49,254 nt of DNA from a virus. The stretch is from positions 1 to 49,254 of the IMG/VR virus record IMGVR_UViG_3300008517_000002, one strand, 5' to 3'. This document shows positions 1 to 6,027 of this stretch, piece after piece (within the stretch, counting starts at the first letter, position 1; every line of letters starts with the position of its first letter). A program made the position numbers and the translations under genes. The notes beneath the pieces are model-generated. The model made no database searches and was not told the origin of the DNA. It was given only the letters and a program-made list of their open reading frames with translations.

Positions 1-162
1 CAGCAAGTAAAGCAATGGCAAATTAGTGTTAAAAATGAACAGGGATATTACAACTATACAGGGATATATGGAAAAACTCTTGGCGAAGCTGTCAAACAGC
101 TTGCTTCAAATATAGAATATAGAGAGATAATTGGAGAATACAAAAACGCTAATGAGGGCTAA
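1..162 (+). CDS. C-terminal part of an unknown small phage protein (5' end missing)
   Basis: An open frame runs from the first base to a TAA at 160-162 and encodes 53 residues ending KNANEG. Its start codon lies outside the window, so the gene is cut by the contig edge. The next gene starts 3 bases after the stop, with GAGGG inside this gene as its likely ribosome binding site. I do not recognise the family. The last genuine bases of the other contig end do not continue this frame directly, so a short stretch is probably missing between the two ends. Confidence 0.6.
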   Translation, partial: QQVKQWQISVKNEQGYYNYTGIYGKTLGEAVKQLASNIEYREIIGEYKNANEG

Positions 163-165
163 AAA

Positions 166-375
166 ATGTTGTATCAAAAAGCTAAAATTGAGAACAATAG
201 ATTAGTTATCACCGAAAGTAAAAAAATCGACCAGAGTAAATTGACAAGTGATTGTTGGCCAATACAGATTAACGGCTTATCAGCTTGTGAAATATGCAAG
301 TTTCTCGATACTGCTGATTGTGGCGGTCAAGCTATACGAAAACGATTATTAAGGGGGACTAAAGATGCTATATAG
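166..375 (+). CDS. Small hypothetical protein, 69 aa
   Basis: An ATG preceded by GAGGG opens a 69-residue protein with Cys-Trp and Cys-x2-Cys pairs around residues 30-45 and a basic C-terminus. Its last 11 bases overlap the next gene. This close packing, with each start inside or beside the previous stop, is the pattern of the whole early block and supports it being real. No family recognised. Confidence 0.65.
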   Translation: MLYQKAKIENNRLVITESKKIDQSKLTSDCWPIQINGLSACEICKFLDTADCGGQAIRKRLLRGTKDAI

Positions 376-574
376 ACTATTTACAGAGAACAAAAACTAT
401 GAGCAGATAAAAAAACTAATTCGTGATTACTTTGATGGTGCAACGATTATCAAGGCGGACGGTATCTGGCAAGGCAAACCAGAACATAGCTTGATTATCG
501 AGATTAACGACCAGTATAAATGCGGGGAAAAAATTAACGGTCTATGCTATGCCATAAAGAAATTAAACAAGTAG
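365..574 (+). CDS. Small hypothetical protein, 69 aa
   Basis: The start is inside the end of the previous gene and is preceded by a strong AAGGGGG site. The product is 69 residues with a mixed charged composition, an aromatic-rich N-terminus (MLYRLFTENKNYEQ) and a Lys-rich tail. It looks like a small alpha/beta protein; family and function are unknown. Confidence 0.65.
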   Translation: MLYRLFTENKNYEQIKKLIRDYFDGATIIKADGIWQGKPEHSLIIEINDQYKCGEKINGLCYAIKKLNK

Positions 575-631
575 AATAAAATACTTGTGCAGAGAATTGA
601 ATCGGATAGTAAATTAGTATAGGAAAACATT

Positions 632-826
632 ATGTTATCGAAGAAAAATTATAGGGCAATAGCGGATTGTATTGCAAAAAGCCGATGTTCTGATTGTGAA
701 ACAGATATTGAATCAGGTATAAATCAAGGATGTCAGGATATTGCATACAGATTAGCTGATTATTGTGAACAGGATAATCCGCTATTTGACCGGCAAAAGT
801 TTTTGGATGTTTGTTTCAAGGATTAG
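632..826 (+). CDS. Small cysteine-rich hypothetical protein, 64 aa
   Basis: The 64-residue frame carries six cysteines, including a Cys-x2-Cys pair (CSDC), which may bind a metal. It begins after a 57-base gap that contains no gene. The upstream AGGAAAAC may serve as the ribosome binding site. The following gene starts 3 bases after the stop. No family recognised. Confidence 0.6.
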   Translation: MLSKKNYRAIADCIAKSRCSDCETDIESGINQGCQDIAYRLADYCEQDNPLFDRQKFLDVCFKD

Positions 827-828
827 TT

Positions 829-1167
829 ATGAATTGTCTAATAACAAAAACCGGAAAGCAAATTGATTGTACCAGTGGAACACACGAAATAAATTGTGTA
901 CAGCAATTAAAGATGACGTTGACGCAATTTATGAATGAGGGTGGTGTTCGTGTTTTAATCCGGCACGACACAGCAGCGATAGAATATTATGAACCAATGA
1001 CCGACAAACAGAATCGAATCATCAATAAATTATTAAAAGAACAGCCGATTTACTGTATTGTTTGTGCGTTCAAAACAATAACAAAGTTTAGGCCTATACG
1101 CAGTTTTGTATTTGATGGTAGTTTACTACCTAAACGAAATATAAACGGCTTAAAACGCAAGCTATGA
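829..1167 (+). CDS. Hypothetical protein, 112 aa
   Basis: I choose the ATG at 829, just after the previous stop, rather than an upstream start inside the previous gene. The product of 112 residues is rich in Ile, Lys and Cys and ends in a basic tail (NINGLKRKL). Without an obvious motif I cannot assign a function. It is followed by 37 bases and then another tiny gene. Confidence 0.65.
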   Translation: MNCLITKTGKQIDCTSGTHEINCVQQLKMTLTQFMNEGGVRVLIRHDTAAIEYYEPMTDKQNRIINKLLKEQPIYCIVCAFKTITKFRPIRSFVFDGSLLPKRNINGLKRKL

Positions 1168-1204
1168 ATCCAAAAAACTGGTATATTGCGAAAGCGGAGT
1201 AAAA

Positions 1205-1381
1205 ATGAAAATTACAAACGGCGAATTTATTGATTGTCTTGAAAAGGCAAAAGTAAAAATGAAAGCAATTCAAGAGCAAAACAATACACTAATTGATTTT
1301 GTTCAGACACGGGATTTAATTAACCGAACGGCATTATGTATTTATGATATTGTTCAAGATTTTATAAAAAACAGGGGGTAA
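1205..1381 (+). CDS. Small hypothetical helical protein, 58 aa
   Basis: A 58-residue frame begins ATG at 1205 after GGAGTAAAA and ends at a TAA whose upstream AGGGGG serves the next gene. The sequence is Lys-rich and predicted largely helical, with Glu/Lys/Gln runs in the middle. Its spacing and ribosome binding site fit the neighbouring gene chain. Function unknown. Confidence 0.6.
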   Translation: MKITNGEFIDCLEKAKVKMKAIQEQNNTLIDFVQTRDLINRTALCIYDIVQDFIKNRG

Positions 1382-1389
1382 AAAAAAAA

Positions 1390-1683
1390 ATGAAAGATAA
1401 CTACGGTGAACAAGTGGACGAATTAGCATTAGTATTATTACCTGATATTGTTGATTTAACCGATGAGGAAATTAGAATAATAGCTAACGCTAAATGGTAT
1501 GATGTAATTTTCGGCAATGAACAAGTTTTACTTTGTGCCGATTATCGGGAAATTGGGGGTTTGTGTGAAAATGGTATTGTAGGTTGCACCAATGATAAAA
1601 ATGGAATTGTGGAAATTATGCGAGTAAATGAAGTCCTAAAACGATGGGATACTGAATATGGCGATGGATTTTATCACGCATAG
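1390..1683 (+). CDS. Hypothetical protein, 97 aa
   Basis: The ATG follows AGGGGG and ten A residues. The acidic 97-residue protein has a hydrophobic N-terminal segment (LALVLLPDIVDL) and a Cys-containing centre. No family recognised. It ends 17 bases before the next start. Confidence 0.65.
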   Translation: MKDNYGEQVDELALVLLPDIVDLTDEEIRIIANAKWYDVIFGNEQVLLCADYREIGGLCENGIVGCTNDKNGIVEIMRVNEVLKRWDTEYGDGFYHA

Positions 1684-1699
1684 AATTAGGGGTAAAATT

Positions 1700-1924
1700 A
1701 TGGATTTAACAGGACAGATTATTGCTTATGAATCAGGTGAATTATCAGATGAGGAAACTATTGAATTGTTTTCTATGCTGGTAAAAAACGGTATGGCTTG
1801 GACGTTACAAGGTAGCTATGGCAGGATGGCACAAGGATTGATTGATGCCGGATTTTTAAGTGAAATCGGAGAGATTGACTATGAACGAATAAATGATGAA
1901 GTATTAGAGGGAAACTTTGAATGA
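1700..1924 (+). CDS. Small conserved phage protein (IIAYExGEL...WxLQGxYGRxA family)
   Basis: The ATG at 1700 is preceded by TTAGGGG, a better start than the one within the previous gene. The 74-residue product has the pattern IIAYESGELSDEE, a Trp, then LQGSYGRMAQGLIDAG. I recognise this from many unrelated tailed phages, where it is a small protein of unknown role (a DUF-type family). Usual members are of about this length. It probably acts in early infection, judging from position only. Confidence 0.75.
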   Translation: MDLTGQIIAYESGELSDEETIELFSMLVKNGMAWTLQGSYGRMAQGLIDAGFLSEIGEIDYERINDEVLEGNFE

Positions 1925-2057
1925 AAACTGAAATTAAAAAGCACGGTCGAGAAAAATAATTGAGCGTCTGATAAAACGTCCACGATTAGTGTGGAATTGG
2001 CGATTATTAACACCAGACCAGATAAAAAAATTAAGAAAAAATGAAGTTTTCATTTGA
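1921..2057 (+). pseudogene. Tiny gene interrupted by a -1 frameshift at an A-run
   Basis: An ATG with a good AGAGGG site starts a 12-codon frame that stops at TAA 1957-1959. If the ribosome slips back one base on the AAA codon at 1954-1956, or if one A is missing from the run at 1952-1956, the frame continues to TGA 2055-2057. The joined product of 45 residues is basic, ends LRKNEVFI, and looks more like a real protein than either half. It may be a sequencing error, a true mutation, or programmed frameshifting. Its end overlaps the -35 box of the next promoter. Confidence 0.5.
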
Positions 2058-2081
2058 CTTTTGAATTTTATGTGTTATACT
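2054..2081 (+). promoter_or_regulatory. Sigma70-type extended -10 promoter
   Basis: TTGACT at 2054-2059, a 16-base spacer ending TGT, and TATACT at 2076-2081 form a strong extended -10 promoter. The same design (16-base spacer, TGn, TATACT followed by TTA) recurs at 48,360 and 49,003. It should drive the early genes from 2,104 onward. Confidence 0.75.
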
Positions 2082-2103
2082 TTAAGTAGAAAGTGAGGGG
2101 ATT

Positions 2104-2208
2104 ATGGGAACAGGTTGGCATACGATATTAGGTTTTTTAGCGGGTCAATGGGTTGTAATAAATTTTTTAATTGCAGTAACATTGGTGAAACTTATTAGAG
2201 CATTATAG
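2104..2208 (+). CDS. Single-span membrane peptide, 34 aa
   Basis: The first gene after the promoter at 2054. An ATG preceded by GTGAGGGG encodes 34 residues, mostly one hydrophobic segment (VVINFLIAVTLVKL) ending near basic residues. It probably inserts once in the host inner membrane. Function unknown. Confidence 0.6.
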   Translation: MGTGWHTILGFLAGQWVVINFLIAVTLVKLIRAL

Positions 2209-2213
2209 AATAT

Positions 2214-2231
2214 AGCCGAACAGAATCGGCT
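2214..2231 (+). other. Small stem-loop between early genes
   Basis: AGCCGA (2214-2219) and TCGGCT (2226-2231) can pair with a 6-base loop. There is no U-run after it, so it is unlikely to be a terminator. It may separate or stabilise messages. Confidence 0.35.
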
Positions 2232-2261
2232 GGAATTATAGAATAAGTAGAGAGGTGAGAG

Positions 2262-2453
2262 ATGAACGAATGTGGAAAATGCCCGAAATGCGGAATAGTT
2301 GGAAATCTTGATTATGGAACAGGATTTTTACAAGAATCTTCTTATTCTTATGGTTATCCTGTTGAATGTCCTGATTGTGGATTTATAGGTACAGAATGGT
2401 ACGATGTAAATTTTGCTTACTACACAGATAATAATGGCGATGGGATGGAGTAA
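2262..2453 (+). CDS. Zinc-ribbon protein, 63 aa
   Basis: The ATG follows a GAGAGGTGAGAG site. Two Cys pairs, CPKC near the N-terminus (with a further Cys four residues before) and CPDC around residues 37-40, make a zinc ribbon of the Lar-like restriction-alleviation or zinc-finger type common in phages. The tail is acidic. The exact partner, nucleic acid or protein, is not visible. Confidence 0.7.
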   Translation: MNECGKCPKCGIVGNLDYGTGFLQESSYSYGYPVECPDCGFIGTEWYDVNFAYYTDNNGDGME

Positions 2454-2468
2454 GATAGGGGGTGAATT

Positions 2469-2627
2469 ATGAGTTTACCAGCAATTAGAATCGTAGATGT
2501 TCAACACAATAACGAATTTGTGGGCGTAGAAGATTTAACTCGAACAGCATTAGGGTCTTTGATATTTGAATGTGAGCGTTTACTTGATGAGCTTAAAGAC
2601 GCTGAAGCTAACGCAGAAGAAGATTAG
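2469..2627 (+). CDS. Small acidic hypothetical protein, 52 aa
   Basis: The ATG follows AGGGGGTGAATT. The product is 52 residues with an acidic, probably helical C-terminal half (LDELKDAEANAEED). It is followed two bases later by the next start. Function unknown. Confidence 0.6.
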   Translation: MSLPAIRIVDVQHNNEFVGVEDLTRTALGSLIFECERLLDELKDAEANAEED

Positions 2628-2629
2628 TT

Positions 2630-2785
2630 ATGTCTAAACGCCTGAACAAACGTGAATTCGATGATGAAGTTTACAGCTTATGGTTCAGCCGTGTGTGCAG
2701 GTTTGGCCGGAAACAAGCAAAGAAAATGATATATGTGGCATATAAAGAATTGCGTAAGCAAGAAAATGAGGGAAAAAAGAAATGA
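2630..2785 (+). CDS. Small basic hypothetical protein, 51 aa
   Basis: A 51-residue, strongly basic product (MSKRLNKREFDDEVYSLWF, then a Lys/Arg-rich helix and KKK end) that may bind nucleic acid. Its TGA overlaps the ATG of the next gene as ATGA. No family recognised. Confidence 0.6.
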   Translation: MSKRLNKREFDDEVYSLWFSRVCRFGRKQAKKMIYVAYKELRKQENEGKKK

Positions 2786-2970
2786 AAAAATTTAGAGTGG
2801 GCGTAAGTTATAGTGGTAGCGTTGTTGTAGAAGTTGAAGCGTGTTGTGAAGATAACGCCTGTGAAAAAGCAGAAATGATTGTAGAAGCAATGGATAATGC
2901 TGAATTTTTGAATGAGCTTGAACCACAACACGCAGAAACGAATATAATTGAGGAAATAAAAGATGAGTAG
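2782..2970 (+). CDS. Small acidic hypothetical protein, 62 aa
   Basis: It starts by ATGA overlap with the previous gene and has GAGGG upstream. The pattern of alternating Val residues (VGVSYSGSVVVEVEA) followed by a helix and an acidic tail is typical of small phage alpha/beta proteins with a xVxVxAxxxxEA core. The protein at 4545 has a similar plan. Function unknown. Confidence 0.65.
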   Translation: MKKFRVGVSYSGSVVVEVEACCEDNACEKAEMIVEAMDNAEFLNELEPQHAETNIIEEIKDE

Positions 2971-3217
2971 TCAACTAATTGAAATAGAATGCGGCTATTG
3001 TGGTGAAACATTTATGGGTGAAATTGATACTGAAACTGGTAAATATTTTGGCGATTGCCCGCATTGTAGCAAGAAAGTATTACCACAGCAGGATATAATT
3101 GACTGGTTTGAAATGGTGTGTGGTGGAATACGGGCAGAATATGAGAGTGGTTGGAGTCATCGAGATTTAGAAATTGATAAGAAAATTCTATTAGATATGC
3201 TGGAGAAATTGAAATGA
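2963..3217 (+). CDS. Zinc-ribbon protein, 84 aa
   Basis: Two Cys-x2-Cys pairs (CGYC near residue 10 and CPHC near residue 32) form a zinc ribbon at the N-terminus, followed by a helical C-terminal half ending LLDMLEKLK. It overlaps the preceding gene by 8 bases and the next by 4. Probable metal-binding protein; target unknown. Confidence 0.7.
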   Translation: MSSQLIEIECGYCGETFMGEIDTETGKYFGDCPHCSKKVLPQQDIIDWFEMVCGGIRAEYESGWSHRDLEIDKKILLDMLEKLK

Positions 3218-3357
3218 AAAAGAAATTAACAGATGAACAAAAAAAAGAATTAACTGAAATATTAACAGAAAATATTTTAGAACGCTATGACCATCCTGAA
3301 TATTGGGATAATAGCATTATTGAAGCATATTATAGCGATTGTGGAGTTGAATTATGA
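3214..3357 (+). CDS. Small acidic helical protein, 47 aa
   Basis: The start overlaps the previous stop (ATGA) and GGAGAAATTGAA lies upstream. The 47 residues are Lys/Glu-rich at first and acidic at the end. The stop overlaps the next ATG. Function unknown. Confidence 0.6.
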   Translation: MKKKLTDEQKKELTEILTENILERYDHPEYWDNSIIEAYYSDCGVEL

Positions 3358-3563
3358 AAATTAAGAAAAGAATTAGTATAGTGGCTGATATTCTGGTCGA
3401 TGAGGATTTTGATACGAATTATCTATGTATTTGTGAAGATGCTTCAGACCAAACGTGCCTTGATAGCTACTCGCTTTATGTAGGCCGGTCGGATGATTTT
3501 GAGGTACTGGAATATATTAGCCAAGAAACAGTTGAGGAGGGTGAATCAGATGGAAAAAGTTGA
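3354..3563 (+). CDS. Small acidic hypothetical protein, 69 aa
   Basis: Linked to its neighbours by ATGA at the start and a 14-base overlap at the end. The 69 residues are acidic with four cysteines and no clear motif. The last codons carry the GAGGAGGGT ribosome binding site for the next gene. Confidence 0.6.
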   Translation: MKIKKRISIVADILVDEDFDTNYLCICEDASDQTCLDSYSLYVGRSDDFEVLEYISQETVEEGESDGKS

Positions 3564-3705
3564 TATTATAGCCAGTGGGTATGAATGGATATGCCCTGAT
3601 TGTGAAACATTTAATCGAATAATGGGATTAACAGAAGAAGTAAAATGCTGTTGTTGTGGTGCGGAGTTTGAAACGAATCCACACGAAGATGTTTTTGGAG
3701 ACTGA
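3550..3705 (+). CDS. Zinc-ribbon protein, 51 aa
   Basis: The ATG at 3550 sits downstream of GAGGAGGGT, so it is preferred to a start 57 bases earlier. The product has CPDC near residue 15 and a run CCCC near residues 34-37, a clear zinc ribbon, followed by an acidic tail. Role unknown. Confidence 0.7.
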   Translation: MEKVDIIASGYEWICPDCETFNRIMGLTEEVKCCCCGAEFETNPHEDVFGD

Positions 3706-3708
3706 AAA

Positions 3709-3867
3709 ATGGAATTACGGTGTGAATGCGGAAATGAATATGATTTTTATTCAGTAACTACGGCAAGTTTTATAGTAGATGCCGAGGGCAACAGGGAAGA
3801 AAAACTTGATGAGAATACACATTATTATTGTCTTGATTGTGATAAAGAAGTATTTATGGGAGAATAA
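3709..3867 (+). CDS. Zinc-ribbon-like protein, 52 aa
   Basis: This short frame starts 3 bases after the previous stop. It has CEC near residue 5-7 and CLDC near residues 41-44, which suggests a fourth zinc ribbon in a row. It ends 1 base before the next gene's ATG, for which it supplies the GGGAGAA site. Confidence 0.65.
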   Translation: MELRCECGNEYDFYSVTTASFIVDAEGNREEKLDENTHYYCLDCDKEVFMGE

Positions 3868-3868
3868 A

Positions 3869-4531
3869 ATGAACTATTATAAATTGACAAATCAAAAAAT
3901 GCAAACCCATAACGGTTTTCAATGGACATTAAAAAAATGGGTTCGTACTTCCGGCAGGGGTGCATTGTGTACTTCTGGATGGTTACATTGTTATAATCAC
4001 CCCCTGTTAGCTGTATTATTTAACCCAATTCACGCCGGTATTGAAAATCCTCGATTATTCGAGGTAGGTATTAAAGGTAAAAGGAAAACCGACAGGGGGT
4101 TAAAATTTGGATTTACCCAAATGCGGCTAATAAAAGAATTACCGTTCTCGCAAATTACACGGATTCAAAAAATAGCATTCACTATTTTGTGTGTAAAAGA
4201 GATTTATAAAAATGAGGGCTGGAACCAATGGGCGGATAATTGGTTGTCGGGAAAAGATAGAAGTAATGACGCTGCTTATGATGCTACTGATGCTGCTACT
4301 GCTGCTGCTGCTTATACTACTGCTGCTGCTTATGCTGCTTATGCTTATACTACTGCTGATACTGCTGCTACTGCTGCTGCTTATGCTGCTTATGCTGTTA
4401 CTACTGCTGCTGCTCCTGTTTATGCTAATGCTGCTGCTGATGTTACTTATGCTAATGCTGCTGCTTATGCTGCTTATGCTGTTGATGTTCTAAATTTGAT
4501 TAAGTTAGCAAAAAAAGCTATGGAATATTAA
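3869..4531 (+). CDS. Phage protein with Ala/Tyr/Thr low-complexity repeat tail, 220 aa
   Basis: I place the start at ATG 3869, just after GGGAGAATAAA, rather than at an upstream codon that would overlap the previous gene. The first 130 residues form a globular domain starting MNYYKLTNQKMQTHNGFQW with Cys, Trp and His conserved around GWLHCYNHPLLAVLFNP. I recognise this type from other phages, where it is uncharacterised. Residues 135-205 are an Ala-rich tract with Tyr, Thr and Asp, encoded by tandem GCT-rich codons. In other phages the family also carries such Ala tracts. The end is basic and hydrophobic. Confidence 0.7.
   Translation: MNYYKLTNQKMQTHNGFQWTLKKWVRTSGRGALCTSGWLHCYNHPLLAVLFNPIHAGIENPRLFEVGIKGKRKTDRGLKFGFTQMRLIKELPFSQITRIQKIAFTILCVKEIYKNEGWNQWADNWLSGKDRSNDAAYDATDAATAAAAYTTAAAYAAYAYTTADTAATAAAYAAYAVTTAAAPVYANAAADVTYANAAAYAAYAVDVLNLIKLAKKAMEY
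4271..4483 (+). repeat. GCT-rich trinucleotide repeat tract inside a coding region
   Basis: About 70 codons, most of them GCT, alternate with TAT, ACT, GAT, GTT and AAT. Sub-repeats such as GCTGCTTATGCTGCTTATGCT occur several times. It is in frame with the 220-residue protein and codes for Ala/Tyr/Thr. The lack of synonymous change in the Ala codons suggests recent expansion by slippage. Confidence 0.85.
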
Positions 4532-4544
4532 GAGGGGGTAAAAA

Positions 4545-4715
4545 ATGAAATATAAAGTAAGAATCCCGTATCACTCATATACGGAACAGATTATTGATGC
4601 AAACGATATGGAAAAAGCAATAGAAATAGCAATGGCAACAAATTCCGATACAGAACAGTTAATTGATAATGTAGAACAAGATGGTGATGTAGAGATAGAA
4701 GAAATGGGGAATTGA
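4545..4715 (+). CDS. Small hypothetical protein, 56 aa
   Basis: The ATG follows AGAGGGGGTAAAAA. The product has alternating hydrophobic residues at the N-terminus, a helix (EKAIEIAMA) and an acidic end, the same beta-beta-alpha plan as the protein at 2782. Function unknown. Confidence 0.65.
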   Translation: MKYKVRIPYHSYTEQIIDANDMEKAIEIAMATNSDTEQLIDNVEQDGDVEIEEMGN

Positions 4716-4716
4716 T

Positions 4717-4929
4717 ATGAAATTAGCAAAATATTTGGCGGATTATATTAACTACGATTTAGAAGAAAATGATTATCACGCAGATGGTGGTTATTTTACT
4801 GACGCAGACTTAATTCGTGGTGGTATTGAAGTATTTGAATCGACCGAGGGTGTTGAGGTGTTGGTTGTAAACGAGAAAATAGCAGAAACAATAAAACAGG
4901 CAATACAAGATGCGGAGAATAGTAAATGA
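4717..4929 (+). CDS. Small acidic hypothetical protein, 70 aa
   Basis: Starts one base after the previous stop, with GGGGAATTGAT upstream. The 70-residue acidic product contains a Tyr/Asp-rich N-terminus and a C-terminal helix. It overlaps the next gene by 4 bases. Function unknown. Confidence 0.65.
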   Translation: MKLAKYLADYINYDLEENDYHADGGYFTDADLIRGGIEVFESTEGVEVLVVNEKIAETIKQAIQDAENSK

Positions 4930-5090
4930 ATCAACAAATCAAACTAAACGAAAGAGCATCCTTAAATCGGCCAGCTTGGACAAGTGAATCGAGTACGGGG
5001 CTGTGGGATGCGTATAGGCATTTGCACGTGGGAACGAAGGATAGGTCGGTAGTGAAAGATTATTTTGATAAGTCAAAGGGTAAAAAATGA
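4926..5090 (+). CDS. Small hypothetical protein, 54 aa
   Basis: Joined to both neighbours by ATGA-type overlaps. The 54 residues contain WTSESSTGLWDAYRHLH and a Lys-rich end. Its codon use is less AT-biased than its neighbours (several CGG, GGG and CTG codons). Function unknown. Confidence 0.6.
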   Translation: MNQQIKLNERASLNRPAWTSESSTGLWDAYRHLHVGTKDRSVVKDYFDKSKGKK

Positions 5091-5290
5091 AATATCCACA
5101 AATAGTAGAAAAAGCTCGATTTGAAGCAGTCGAATCAGGTGAACCACAAATTATTTATGAAGCTCGACCGAAGGGTAAAGTGAGCTATGGGTACAGCACG
5201 CAGGAAGAATTTAATCAGATACTTGAATCAGGTAAATTTCCGATAATCCGATTGTTGTTATGTTATCCGGATGGGATAGTGGTACAATGA
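5087..5290 (+). CDS. Small hypothetical protein, 67 aa
   Basis: Starts in an ATGA overlap and ends overlapping the next ATG. The 67-residue product has a C-terminal stretch of hydrophobic residues interrupted by Pro (IIRLLLCYPDGIVV). No family recognised. Confidence 0.6.
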   Translation: MKYPQIVEKARFEAVESGEPQIIYEARPKGKVSYGYSTQEEFNQILESGKFPIIRLLLCYPDGIVVQ

Positions 5291-5421
5291 TGACCACTCT
5301 AATCACTGATTATGATAAAGAATGGCTTTTATGGGCTGAATTATTTGCTAAATTTTGGCCAAAAGCGTGGCTTAATGATTTAGCTGAAATGGCCGATAGG
5401 ATGCTTTTAACATTTGGCTGA
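5287..5421 (+). CDS. Small Trp/Leu-rich protein, 44 aa
   Basis: ATGATG at 5287 overlaps the previous stop. The 44 residues are rich in Trp, Leu and Ala with alternating charges and could form an amphipathic helix. About 100 bases without a convincing gene follow (5422-5523), containing only AT-rich sequence with GTGAAAAATG-type near repeats. Function unknown. Confidence 0.5.
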   Translation: MMTTLITDYDKEWLLWAELFAKFWPKAWLNDLAEMADRMLLTFG

Positions 5422-5523
5422 TTGGATTTTATAGGACATTAAAAAATATTTTGAAAAATGTGCGAATAATGTGAAAAATGGGGCAAATAGGTGATTATTA
5501 GAGCTATAAATGGAAGGATAAAA

Positions 5524-5907
5524 ATGAGATGCGGAATTACTAAAGATGAAATTAAATGCTATCGATTACGGCATCATAATTTTAAGGGATTAACCACAAT
5601 AGAAACAGCCAGAAAAATGAATATTACAGTTGAAAAAGTAAGACGACTATTAAAAAGTTTAAGAGCTAAAGCTCCGCAATTATTTCCTATTCTTACATAT
5701 CGACAATATCTTGTTTATTGGTTATATGTAAAAAAGGGATTGTCAATGTATGAGATTGCCCTTTATTTACGCACTTCATATTCAAACGTATGGGGTTTAT
5801 TAAATAAGGCAAAGAAAAAGGGTATGCCGTTCCCTAAATTATGTGGACTCGGAGATATGGCATCTTATGAAGAAGGAATGGACAATTATATTATACGGAA
5901 ATTTTAG
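5524..5907 (+). CDS. Helix-turn-helix DNA-binding protein, 127 aa
   Basis: The ATG at 5524 follows AAGGATAAA; a GTG at 5491 is a weaker alternative. Two helix-turn-helix-like segments can be seen, near residues 26-47 (TTIETARKMNITVEKVRRLL) and 81-103 (LSMYEIALYLRTSYSNVWGL), both with the Ala/Ile-x3-Gly/Asn-like turns found in sigma-4 and transposase HTH domains. It is basic and probably a transcription regulator or other DNA-binding factor acting on phage genes. It is the only clear regulator candidate in the early block, and the inverted repeat at its stop codon may be its own target. Confidence 0.6.
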   Translation: MRCGITKDEIKCYRLRHHNFKGLTTIETARKMNITVEKVRRLLKSLRAKAPQLFPILTYRQYLVYWLYVKKGLSMYEIALYLRTSYSNVWGLLNKAKKKGMPFPKLCGLGDMASYEEGMDNYIIRKF

Positions 5908-5986
5908 GGAGAAAAGTTAATGTTGAGACGCAACGAAAATAATAATATAATAAAAAGTTGGAACGGTCAGTTAACTTTCTCCCTAA
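5904..5986 (+). promoter_or_regulatory. Inverted repeat that can hide a ribosome binding site
   Basis: TTAGGGAGAAAAGTTAA at 5904-5920 and TTAACTTTCTCCCTAA at 5971-5986 are complementary except for one base in the A/T run. The left arm holds the stop codon of the HTH gene and the GGGAG site of the short frame at 5920. Pairing in RNA would hide that site; in DNA the arms could be operator half-sites. Confidence 0.6.
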
Positions 5987-6015
5987 CGATGTTGATACAC
6001 ACGGACTTAAATTAG
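5920..6015 (+). CDS. Possible 31-aa peptide inside the inverted repeat
   Basis: An ATG 7-8 bases after GGGAGAAAAG opens a 31-residue frame ending TAG 6013-6015. The peptide has no recognisable motif. The strong ribosome binding site favours translation, but the frame is short and its DNA may be conserved for the inverted repeat instead. It could be a leader peptide for the nucleotide cassette that follows 12 bases later. Confidence 0.35.
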   Translation: MLRRNENNNIIKSWNGQLTFSLTMLIHTDLN

Positions 6016-6027
6016 AGAAGTTGTAAT

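Noticed and set aside
4212-4493. A poly-Leu/Met frame of 93 codons on the plus strand
   Set aside because: It is the +1 reading of the GCT-rich repeat (CTG/TTA codons) inside the 220-residue gene, with no ribosome site of its own.
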